Shown here piece after piece: positions 1 to 6,686 of a stretch of DNA of 11,906 nucleotides. The translations under genes were made by a program, and so were the position numbers. Positions within the stretch are counted from its first letter, which is position 1, and each line of letters begins with the position of its first letter. Under the pieces are notes generated by a model. It had not been told where the DNA came from. It saw nothing but the letters and a program-made list of their open reading frames with translations, and searched no databases. The stretch is from a bacterium (GTDB taxonomy: Bacteria > Calditrichota > Calditrichia > RBG-13-44-9 > J042), in NCBI GenBank assembly GCA_015494485.1, contig WGBF01000572.1, positions 1-11,906 of the forward strand. Direction: 5' to 3'.

Positions 1-797
<797 letters not shown>

Positions 798-1328
798 AAG
801 ATTCTCCTGTATGTTAATGTTGTTCTCAATATCCGGCGGCGGAGGCGTATTACTTCAATCAAAAATTTCGCAGACCACCGCCCTGGAATTAAAGCCTGCA
901 AATTTAGTGTGAAAAAACGGCCTATACAAGCAATAGCGAATTCCGGTATTTCCCTCGCAGGGGGTGGAAATGGCAAAGTTAACAACATGTTTTGCCCGGG
1001 AAAAACAGGGGAACCCCGTTTGGGCGCCGAAATCCGTTTGCCGGTGAATAGCCCCCGGGTATTCCCCCAATGGGACCTGGTCATTGGTATAACAGATGTT
1101 TTTTCGGGTGCGTTCATGCAGAATAAAAACAGGGGAATTGGCAACAAAGTACCCCCATTGCATGAATTGTTCTCCGTCCCTAAGCGGTGAATTTTTATTC
1201 TGAAATCATCAATTTCCCCGGATAAACCGGCAAAATGACGCTTTTCTTTTCGCTTGATTAAACTTTGGGATATGAATAAATTTATTAAATATGGAAAATA
1301 ATAGTAAAACGTGATATCGGATTGATGC
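798..1328. other. Divergent intergenic region, no supported gene
   Basis: This stretch separates the aceE start from the galT-like start, so it should hold promoters for both. The last 80 bases before galT are AT-rich and contain a perfect 12-base palindrome, AATAAATTTATT, at 1275-1286, and a TTGATT that could be a -35 element at 1254-1259. No convincing -10 at normal spacing was found. Two overlapping opposite-strand open frames exist: 909-1190 plus (93 codons) and 855-1163 minus (102 codons). Neither resembles a protein I know, and at most one could be real. The minus frame has GGAG eight bases before its ATG. I see no tRNA, terminator or riboswitch that I recognise. Confidence 0.6.
1275..1286. 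repeat. Perfect 12-base AT palindrome upstream of galT
   Basis: AATAAATTTATT is exactly self-complementary and sits 42 bases before the galT start codon, inside the AT-rich segment where a promoter is expected. It could be an operator or simply AT-rich promoter DNA. Its base composition makes a chance palindrome fairly likely. Confidence 0.35.
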
Positions 1329-2330
1329 ATGCCTGAACTTCGTAAAGATCCGGTCATTGGCAGGTGGGTCATCATTTCCACAGAACGGGGGAAGCGACCA
1401 CATGATTTCCGACCAACACCAGAGCCCCAGAAAAGCGGTTTCTGCCCTTTTTGCCCCGGAAATGAAGACAAAACACCCCCGGAAATCTTTGCCATTCGGG
1501 AACCGGGTACGGCGCCCAATACACCGGGATGGACCTTGCGTGTGGTGCCCAATAAATATCCGGCATTGCGGGTGGAAGGCGATTTAAACCGCCGGGGAGA
1601 AGGTATTTACGACGTGATGAACGGAGTGGGCGCGCACGAAGTAATCATTGAAACGCCCCACCATGACAAAAAATTGGCGGACCTGGATATTTCGCAAATT
1701 CATAACATATTAAAAGTGTACCGCGACCGGATTACAGATTTGCGCAATGATGTTCGGTTAAAATATGTGCTGGTATTTAAAAATCAGGGATTCGAAGCGG
1801 GGGCATCCTTGCAGCACAGTCACTCCCAGTTAATTGCAACCCCCATACTGCCCAAAACGGTAATAGAAGAAATGAATGGGGCACTGAATTATTATAAATA
1901 CAAAGAACGCTGTATTTTTTGTGACATTGTCCGGGAAGAAATAAAAGACCAGGTGCGGCTGGTGTACGAAGAAGAGCATTTCATTGCAATTGAGCCTTTT
2001 GCACCCCGCTTTCCGTTTGAAACCTGGATTTTGCCCAAAAATCACGCGTCCCACTATGAGCACAGTTCGGATGAATTGTTACGGCATCTGGCAATTACCC
2101 TGAAATTGGTGCTGCAAAAGCTGGAAAAGGCCCTGCAGAATCCGCCGTATAATTTCATTATTCACACGTCGCCCATGCAGGACGGGCCGTTGCAGCACTA
2201 CCACTGGCATGTGGAAATAATGCCCAAGCTTACTCGGGTTGCGGGATTTGAACGCGGCACCGGCTTTTATATAAATTCCACCAGTCCGGAAGATGCCGCA
2301 CGGTATTTGAAAACAATTGAAATTGCTTAA
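1329..2330 (+). CDS. galT: Galactose-1-phosphate uridylyltransferase family protein (GalT-like nucleotidyltransferase)
   Basis: This is a HIT-superfamily nucleotidyltransferase of 333 residues, the usual GalT size. Classical GalT swaps UMP between UDP-glucose and galactose-1-phosphate in the cytoplasmic Leloir pathway. Visible motifs are the opening DPVIGRWVIIS, a first zinc pair C39/C42 in GFCPFCPGNE, H111/H112, and the active site HSHSQ at 163-167, where H165 is the expected nucleotidylated histidine. A second pair C195/C198 (RCIFC) and a C-terminal HYHWH at 290-294 suggest a second zinc site. E. coli GalT has HPHCQ and no second cysteine pair, whereas plant ADP-glucose phosphorylase-type relatives, from memory, carry two zinc sites. 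With glgA 18 bases downstream, an ADP-glucose or other nucleotide-sugar substrate is possible. The start is forced by an in-frame TGA at 1323-1325; no clear Shine-Dalgarno sequence precedes it. The family is certain, the exact substrate is not. Confidence 0.9.
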   Translation: MPELRKDPVIGRWVIISTERGKRPHDFRPTPEPQKSGFCPFCPGNEDKTPPEIFAIREPGTAPNTPGWTLRVVPNKYPALRVEGDLNRRGEGIYDVMNGVGAHEVIIETPHHDKKLADLDISQIHNILKVYRDRITDLRNDVRLKYVLVFKNQGFEAGASLQHSHSQLIATPILPKTVIEEMNGALNYYKYKERCIFCDIVREEIKDQVRLVYEEEHFIAIEPFAPRFPFETWILPKNHASHYEHSSDELLRHLAITLKLVLQKLEKALQNPPYNFIIHTSPMQDGPLQHYHWHVEIMPKLTRVAGFERGTGFYINSTSPEDAARYLKTIEIA

Positions 2331-2334
2331 ATGC

Positions 2335-2339
2335 AGGAG
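2335..2339 (+). promoter_or_regulatory. Ribosome binding site that sets the glgA start
   Basis: AGGAG lies nine bases before the ATG at 2349. An earlier in-frame ATG at 2331 overlaps this site and has no ribosome binding site of its own, so 2349 is the better start. The site lies just after the galT stop codon, which fits coupled translation. Confidence 0.8.
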
Positions 2340-2348
2340 AGAACCTCA

Positions 2349-3827
2349 ATGGAATCCTTAAAAATATGTTTTGTTTCATCGGAAGTAAGCCCCTTTGCCA
2401 AAACCGGCGGGCTGGCGGACGTGGCGGCAGCATTACCGGCGGCGCTGAAAAATATGGAGCAGGATGTCCGCCTGATGATGCCCAAATACCGCATGATTAA
2501 CGATCGAAAATACGTGCTGCGGGATGTAATCCGCCTGCGGGAAGTCCATGTGGAACTGGGGGGAAAGGTGCGCACAGCCAGCGGTAAAACAGCGTTTTTA
2601 CCCAATACCAAAGTCCACGTGTATTTTCTGTTTATTCCCGAATTGTTTGACCGGAAAGGAATTTATCAGGACCCCGCTACCGGAAAGGATTTTGAAGACA
2701 ACGCCGAACGGTTTGCCTATTTCAGTAAAGCGGTGGTGGAAACCCTGAAGTTGTTATACTGGCAACCGGACATCATTCACTGTAATGAATGGCAAACAGC
2801 CCTCATCCCGTATTATTTGAAAACCGTTTATGCGGACGAAGAATTCTTTCAGGGAACCAAAACGGTATTAACCCTGCACAATCTGGCTTATCAGGGAATT
2901 TTCCCTCTGGATCTGGCGCCGCAGCTTGGAATTGAAGAGAACGAAGCTCAACCCGGCGGCGCGTTTGAATTGAACGGACAGTTGAATCTACTGAAAGGCG
3001 GTATTCTTTACGCGGATGCCATTACTACCGTAAGCGAACGATATGCGCAGGAAATTACCACGGCGGAATTTGGGTTTGGTCTGGAAGGGGTGTTAAAGCA
3101 ACGCCAGAAAGACCTGTACGGCATTTTAAACGGCGTGGATTATTCCGTCTGGAATCCCGAAACCGACCGCTACCTGGCAGCAAAATACGATGCCAAGTCC
3201 CTGGATAAAAAAGTGGAAAACAAAAAAGCGCTGTGCAATCAGTTTAAATTGCCGTTTCAGGCGGAAACCCCGCTGATTGGCATGGTAACGCGCCTGGTGG
3301 AACAAAAAGGGATCGACCTGGTAGTGGACGGCATTGATGAACTGATGAAGCGCGGTATTCAGATGGTGATTCTGGGAACCGGGGAAGAAAAATACCAGAC
3401 TGCCCTGAAAGCGGCTGCCGAAAAATATCCAGAACAACTGGCGGTACACTTCAAGTTTGATGAAAAACTGGCCCACCTGATCGAAGGCGGTGCTGACATG
3501 TTCCTGATGCCCTCCCGGTTTGAGCCCTGCGGATTGAACCAGATGTACAGCCTGAAATACGGCACCGTGCCCATTGTGCGGGAAACCGGAGGATTAGCGG
3601 ATACGGTAGAAAATTTTGATCCCCAAACCGGTAAAGGCACCGGTTTCACCTTTCAGGAATTTTCGGTGGAAGCCATGCTGGATGCGGTTGACCGTGCCCT
3701 GGGAGCATTTCAGGATAAAGCAACCTGGGCCAAAATTCAAAAAGCAGGAATGCGAAAGGATTTTTCCTGGGAAAACAGCGCGAAAAAGTACCTGAAGGTG
3801 TACGAAAAAGCCAAAAAGAAAAAATAA
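2349..3827 (+). CDS. glgA: Glycogen synthase (ADP-glucose type, GT5)
   Basis: This enzyme adds glucose from ADP-glucose to the non-reducing ends of alpha-1,4-glucan in bacterial glycogen synthesis. From the chosen start it is 492 residues, close to the family length of about 480. The N-terminal GT5 domain opens with ICFVSSEVSPFAKTGGLADV, in which K18 of the KTGGL motif binds the sugar nucleotide. It continues with DIIHCNEWQTALIPYYLK and LTLHNLAYQGIFP. The C-terminal Rossmann domain has GMVTRLVEQKGIDLV and the retaining-GT motif beginning at E392 (EPCGLNQMYSLKYGTVPIVR), followed by ETGGLADTV. It is the second gene after the galT-like gene with an 18-base gap, so the two are probably co-transcribed. 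A strong terminator follows. glgB and glgC are not in the window. Confidence 0.96.
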   Translation: MESLKICFVSSEVSPFAKTGGLADVAAALPAALKNMEQDVRLMMPKYRMINDRKYVLRDVIRLREVHVELGGKVRTASGKTAFLPNTKVHVYFLFIPELFDRKGIYQDPATGKDFEDNAERFAYFSKAVVETLKLLYWQPDIIHCNEWQTALIPYYLKTVYADEEFFQGTKTVLTLHNLAYQGIFPLDLAPQLGIEENEAQPGGAFELNGQLNLLKGGILYADAITTVSERYAQEITTAEFGFGLEGVLKQRQKDLYGILNGVDYSVWNPETDRYLAAKYDAKSLDKKVENKKALCNQFKLPFQAETPLIGMVTRLVEQKGIDLVVDGIDELMKRGIQMVILGTGEEKYQTALKAAAEKYPEQLAVHFKFDEKLAHLIEGGADMFLMPSRFEPCGLNQMYSLKYGTVPIVRETGGLADTVENFDPQTGKGTGFTFQEFSVEAMLDAVDRALGAFQDKATWAKIQKAGMRKDFSWENSAKKYLKVYEKAKKKK

Positions 3828-3865
3828 GAGTTGTCCGGAAACCTCCGGTGTGCGGAATTCAGAAC

Positions 3866-3898
3866 AAAAAAGCCGCGGTGCAAAACCGCGGCTTTTTT
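3866..3898. terminator. Bidirectional intrinsic terminator between convergent genes
   Basis: An eight-base perfect stem (GCCGCGGT at 3872-3879 with ACCGCGGC at 3885-3892) closes a five-base loop, GCAAA. It is flanked by six A residues on the left (3866-3871) and six T residues on the right (3893-3898). Read on either strand it gives a GC-rich hairpin followed by a U tract. It can therefore end glgA transcripts from the left and transcripts of the membrane-protein gene from the right. Confidence 0.93.
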
Positions 3899-3921
3899 GT
3901 TTCACAGGCTACGGAGCGGAA

Positions 3922-5154
3922 TTATTCGCTTTTGTCCTCACCCGCGGATTCCTCTTCGGACGACGTTTCGCCTGCATCACCATCAGTTCCCGCTTCCTCC
4001 GTGCTCTCTTCTTCACCTTCATTTTCCGATGATTCATCCGCCTTTTCCTCTTCCTCCTCTTCCTCTTCTTTTAATTCTTCATCTTCCCGTTCCAGCAGGT
4101 TTTCATCTTCCTGGCGTTTGTAAATGGCCAGGTACGTGAGGGTCATGCCGGTATTGCCGGTGGCTTCAGCATAGCCCAGCACACTCAAGCCCACCAGAAA
4201 CAGGAAAATCGTCATAATGACTGCAGCAATGCTCTCCGTACCGGACAACACCAGGCTGGTATGGGGATGGGAAAAGTAGATGTACGGGGCGGCGCTTCCC
4301 CAGGCACTGCTCATCAACCCATTTACCGGCCCCAGAATTTTTTGCAACCAGGCCAGACTGGTTTCGGAAATGCGGAAAAATTTTTCTCCCATTCCGATGG
4401 TAAACATGGCGGCAAATACCGTGTACCCCACTTTAATGAAAACGGCGTACATGGCAAAGCCCACAATTTCCAGTATTCCCGCCAGGGTGCTGTACACCGC
4501 CAGTCGCCAGGGCTGGTTGTACACCACGCTGAAGGAATGGAATACCCCGCCCAGCGCATCTTCGTCCATGGTAGCCAGCACGGCGGGAATTAAAATAATG
4601 CTCACCACGGAAACCAGCGCAATGAACGCCAACAGCAGACCGGCAAAAATGTAGGGAATGGTGAGCAAGGCGTTTAACCATTCCCCAATGGCGGGAATAC
4701 GGCCAATGAAGCCCATTACCAGGGCACCGATAACAAAAAAGGCAATCATGAACAGGAATGTAAAATAAGCCCCCACGATGGACAGAAACTTTTTAAAGGC
4801 AAAGCGGAATGCCTGCCGCCAGGTGTAGAAAAATTCATTGCGCAGTTGCATATATGCCAGGCGCGAAACCGCCGTATTGGTAACCAATATCAGCAATCCG
4901 GCAAGGAGTACACCAATCCAGTAAATAATGGCAGGAATGGTACCAATGGTTTCTCCGAAGATTGTGGGAAATAGCCCGTATCCGGCGACAATGGCCGAAA
5001 AAGGGGTACCATCGAGGAGGAAACTGATGTACGCAAAAATCAAATAGACCGCATAGGCGAAAGCGAGGCCAACGGTATTCGTCCAGATGCGCTGAAAGCT
5101 GAATGCAATCCGCAACGCTTTAAAAACATCCCGAAAATCGAAGTACATTTTCAT
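3922..5154 (-). CDS. Polytopic membrane protein with long acidic C-terminal tail, function unknown
   Basis: I do not recognise this 410-residue protein by name. From the chosen start, hydrophobic segments lie near residues 28-48, 73-94, 126-149, 163-194 (possibly two spans), 220-250 and 306-330, so about six to seven membrane spans are likely. A soluble stretch with MDEDALGGVFHSFSVVYNQP lies between spans, a layout seen in several loosely defined bacterial integral membrane families. From about residue 349 the protein ends in a tail of some 62 residues, of which 34 are Asp or Glu, including a run of eight glutamates; it has Ser and Gly but almost no hydrophobic residues, so it is probably disordered. 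There is no signal peptide separate from the first span. It is a single gene, convergent with glgA and divergent from glnA. Being a real gene is well supported by the ribosome binding site, terminator and protein-like composition. Confidence 0.85.
   Translation of the reverse strand: MKMYFDFRDVFKALRIAFSFQRIWTNTVGLAFAYAVYLIFAYISFLLDGTPFSAIVAGYGLFPTIFGETIGTIPAIIYWIGVLLAGLLILVTNTAVSRLAYMQLRNEFFYTWRQAFRFAFKKFLSIVGAYFTFLFMIAFFVIGALVMGFIGRIPAIGEWLNALLTIPYIFAGLLLAFIALVSVVSIILIPAVLATMDEDALGGVFHSFSVVYNQPWRLAVYSTLAGILEIVGFAMYAVFIKVGYTVFAAMFTIGMGEKFFRISETSLAWLQKILGPVNGLMSSAWGSAAPYIYFSHPHTSLVLSGTESIAAVIMTIFLFLVGLSVLGYAEATGNTGMTLTYLAIYKRQEDENLLEREDEELKEEEEEEEEKADESSENEGEEESTEEAGTDGDAGETSSEEESAGEDKSE
4041..4072. 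repeat. 32-base pure pyrimidine tract encoding the glutamate run
   Basis: The plus strand is uninterrupted C and T here, built from TTCCTC-like units. On the coding (minus) strand it is a GAG/GAA purine run that encodes the glutamate-rich part of the membrane protein's tail. Such tracts are prone to slippage, so tail length may vary between strains. Confidence 0.7.
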
Positions 5155-5161
5155 CCCCATG

Positions 5162-5167
5162 CCTCCT
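5162..5167 (-). promoter_or_regulatory. Ribosome binding site that decides the membrane-protein start
   Basis: On the minus strand AGGAGG ends one base before an ATG at 5160 but seven bases before a second in-frame ATG at 5154. Seven bases is the normal spacing and one is too close to work. The start is therefore placed at 5154, two codons shorter than the longest reading frame. A third ATG at 5148 would be 13 bases away. Confidence 0.75.
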
Positions 5168-5185
5168 CTGTTAAGGTTTATGCGG

Positions 5186-5209
5186 AATTTTTGAAAATAT
5201 ACAAAAATT
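5186..5209. repeat. 8-base inverted repeat (24-base dyad) in divergent promoter region
   Basis: AATTTTTG (5186-5193) and CAAAAATT (5202-5209) are perfect reverse complements separated by eight A/T bases. It lies in the 5' leader of the membrane-protein gene and about 95 bases upstream of glnA. It could be an operator or a weak hairpin in the minus-strand transcript; AT richness raises the chance that it is incidental. Confidence 0.45.
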
Positions 5210-5244
5210 AACGGAGGGGTAAAATAGGCAGTGGTAAAAGGGGG

Positions 5245-5273
5245 GTTTTATTATTAATTTACACCAGTGTCAA
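5245..5273 (-). promoter_or_regulatory. Candidate sigma-70-type promoter for the membrane-protein gene
   Basis: On the minus strand a perfect -35 hexamer TTGACA (5273-5268) is followed after 17 bases by TAAAAC (5250-5245), four of six matches to TATAAT. It would give a leader of roughly 80 bases before the start at 5154. The -35 falls inside the 20-base palindrome at 5256-5275. Confidence 0.4.
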
Positions 5274-5275
5274 TT
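5256..5275. promoter_or_regulatory. 20-base near-perfect palindrome, candidate operator for glnA and the divergent gene
   Basis: AATTTACACCAGTGTCAATT is symmetrical at 8 of its 10 base pairs; only the centre and one pair on each side of ACAC/GTGT fail. It ends 28 bases before the glnA start codon and covers the likely -35 of the divergent gene. A dimeric regulator bound here could control both genes. It does not match the GlnR/TnrA consensus as I know it, so the regulator is unknown. Confidence 0.5.
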
Positions 5276-5303
5276 CTAAACGAATAAATGGAGGTATTGA
5301 AAG

Positions 5304-6626
5304 ATGACCCGGGAAGAAATTTTAAAACTGTGTGCCGAGGAAGACGTACGCTTTCTGCGCCTGCAGTTTACGGACATTATGGGTGTAAACAAAAATGTGG
5401 AAGTCCCGGCGTCTCAGTTCGAAAAGGCATTGGACGGCGAAATTATGTTCGATGGGTCATCGATTGACGGATTTGCCCGCATTGAAGAATCCGACATGCT
5501 GCTGCGGCCTGATTACCGTACCTTTCAAATCCTGCCCTGGGATTTTGGGCAGGGAAAAGTAGCCCGCATCATTTGCGATGTGTACCTGCCGGACGGCACC
5601 CCATTTGAAGGCGACCCCCGCTACGTATTGAAACGGGCGGTTCAAAAGGCCGAAGAAATGGGGTTTACCTTTTACGCCGGCCCGGAACTGGAATTTTTCC
5701 TATTTATTGTGGATGAAACAGGAGAGGCAACCACCAAAACCCACGATGCAGCAGGATATTTTGATCTGGCCCCGCGGGACAAAGGGGAAGAAGCCCGTCA
5801 GGAAATGGTGAACGTGCTCAACAGTATGGGACTGGAAGTGGAAGCAGCTCACCACGAGGTCGCAGCGGGCCAGCACGAAATTGATTTCAAGTATGCGGAT
5901 GCGCTAACCACTGCGGACAACATGGCTACCTTTAAGTACATCGTGCGAACAGTTGCCAACAAATACAACCTCCACGCCACCTTTATGCCCAAGCCGGTAT
6001 TCGGCATTAACGGGTCCGGAATGCACACGCACATGTCCCTGTTTCGGGGGAATGAAAACGCCTTTTACGACCCCAATGCGGAGTACCAGCTTTCGGATGT
6101 GGCCAAGTATTTTGTCGGAGGGCTGCTTAAGCATGTGTCCCAGTTTTTGGCGATAACCAACCCGCTGGTCAATTCCTACAAACGGCTGGTTCCCGGGTAC
6201 GAAGCGCCGGTGAATATTGCCTGGTCCGAGCACAACCGCAGCCCCTTAATTCGCGTGCCGGCTAAGCGGGGCAAATCCACCCGCGTGGAATTGCGGGTAC
6301 CGGATCCATCCTGCAATCCCTACCTGGCCCTGGCGGTCATGTTGCGTGCCGGGCTGGAAGGCATTGAAAAGCAAATGACGCCGCCGCCACCAGTAAACAA
6401 AAACATCTTCGAAATGAGTGAACGGGAGAAAAAACGGCTGCGCATTGCCCCACTGCCGTCCAATTTGCTTCAGGCGGTGGAAAATCTGGAACGCAGTAAG
6501 CTGATGCGGGATACGCTGGGGGATCACATCTTCTTTCATTTTATTCAGGCGAAAAAGAAAGAATGGAGCGACTACATCTCCCAGGTCCACCGGTGGGAGA
6601 TTGAGCGGTATTTAAAATACTATTAA
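5304..6626 (+). CDS. glnA: Glutamine synthetase, type I-alpha
   Basis: This enzyme makes glutamine from glutamate, ammonia and ATP; the family works as a cytoplasmic dodecamer. The length of 440 residues matches the short I-alpha group (Bacillus, Thermotoga). Visible motifs are MFDGSSIDGF near 48-57, metal-binding AGPELEFF (E128, E130), HHEVAAGQHEIDF, NGSGMHTHMS with H241, the glutamate-flap segment RLVPGYEAPVNIAW with E300, and KRGKSTRVELRVPDPSCNPY. R59 in GFARIEESDM corresponds to the arginine used for glutamine feedback inhibition in Bacillus GS. The adenylylation motif NLYDLPP of the beta type is replaced by NIFEMSE, with phenylalanine (F369) where the modified tyrosine would be, so control by adenylylation is not expected. 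GGAGG nine bases upstream supports the start. It is probably a single-gene transcript, with a hairpin after it. Confidence 0.97.
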   Translation: MTREEILKLCAEEDVRFLRLQFTDIMGVNKNVEVPASQFEKALDGEIMFDGSSIDGFARIEESDMLLRPDYRTFQILPWDFGQGKVARIICDVYLPDGTPFEGDPRYVLKRAVQKAEEMGFTFYAGPELEFFLFIVDETGEATTKTHDAAGYFDLAPRDKGEEARQEMVNVLNSMGLEVEAAHHEVAAGQHEIDFKYADALTTADNMATFKYIVRTVANKYNLHATFMPKPVFGINGSGMHTHMSLFRGNENAFYDPNAEYQLSDVAKYFVGGLLKHVSQFLAITNPLVNSYKRLVPGYEAPVNIAWSEHNRSPLIRVPAKRGKSTRVELRVPDPSCNPYLALAVMLRAGLEGIEKQMTPPPPVNKNIFEMSEREKKRLRIAPLPSNLLQAVENLERSKLMRDTLGDHIFFHFIQAKKKEWSDYISQVHRWEIERYLKYY

Positions 6627-6632
6627 TGGGGA

Positions 6633-6665
6633 AACCGGCCCGGGGGGTACGCTCCCGGACCGGTT
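6633..6665 (+). terminator. Strong hairpin after glnA, lacking a T tract
   Basis: AACCGGCCCGGGGG (6633-6646) pairs with CTCCCGGACCGGTT (6652-6665) over 14 positions with one C-A mismatch and one G-T wobble, around a five-base loop. It begins six bases after the glnA stop. No run of T follows, so it may be a poor intrinsic terminator, a Rho-linked stop, or an mRNA-stabilising stem that separates glnA from the next gene. Confidence 0.55.
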
Positions 6666-6686
6666 CCTGCAAATGCCATTGAAATC

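Noticed and set aside
909..1190. 93-codon open frame on the plus strand in the aceE-galT gap
   Set aside because: No ribosome binding site, no recognisable motif, and it overlaps an opposite frame of equal quality. Coding status cannot be supported.
1254..1282. TTGATT followed by TAAATT as a galT promoter
   Set aside because: Both elements are only partial matches in AT-rich DNA. This is too weak for a separate promoter call.
2331..2348. Earlier in-frame ATG for glgA
   Set aside because: It overlaps the ribosome binding site that serves the ATG at 2349, and the GT5 family begins at the IxFVSSE strand right after the later start.
3831..4139. Plus-strand Pro/His/Leu-rich and Ser-rich frames after glgA
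   Set aside because: They are translations of the pyrimidine-rich complement of the acidic-tail coding region and pass through the terminator hairpin, so they are low-complexity shadows.
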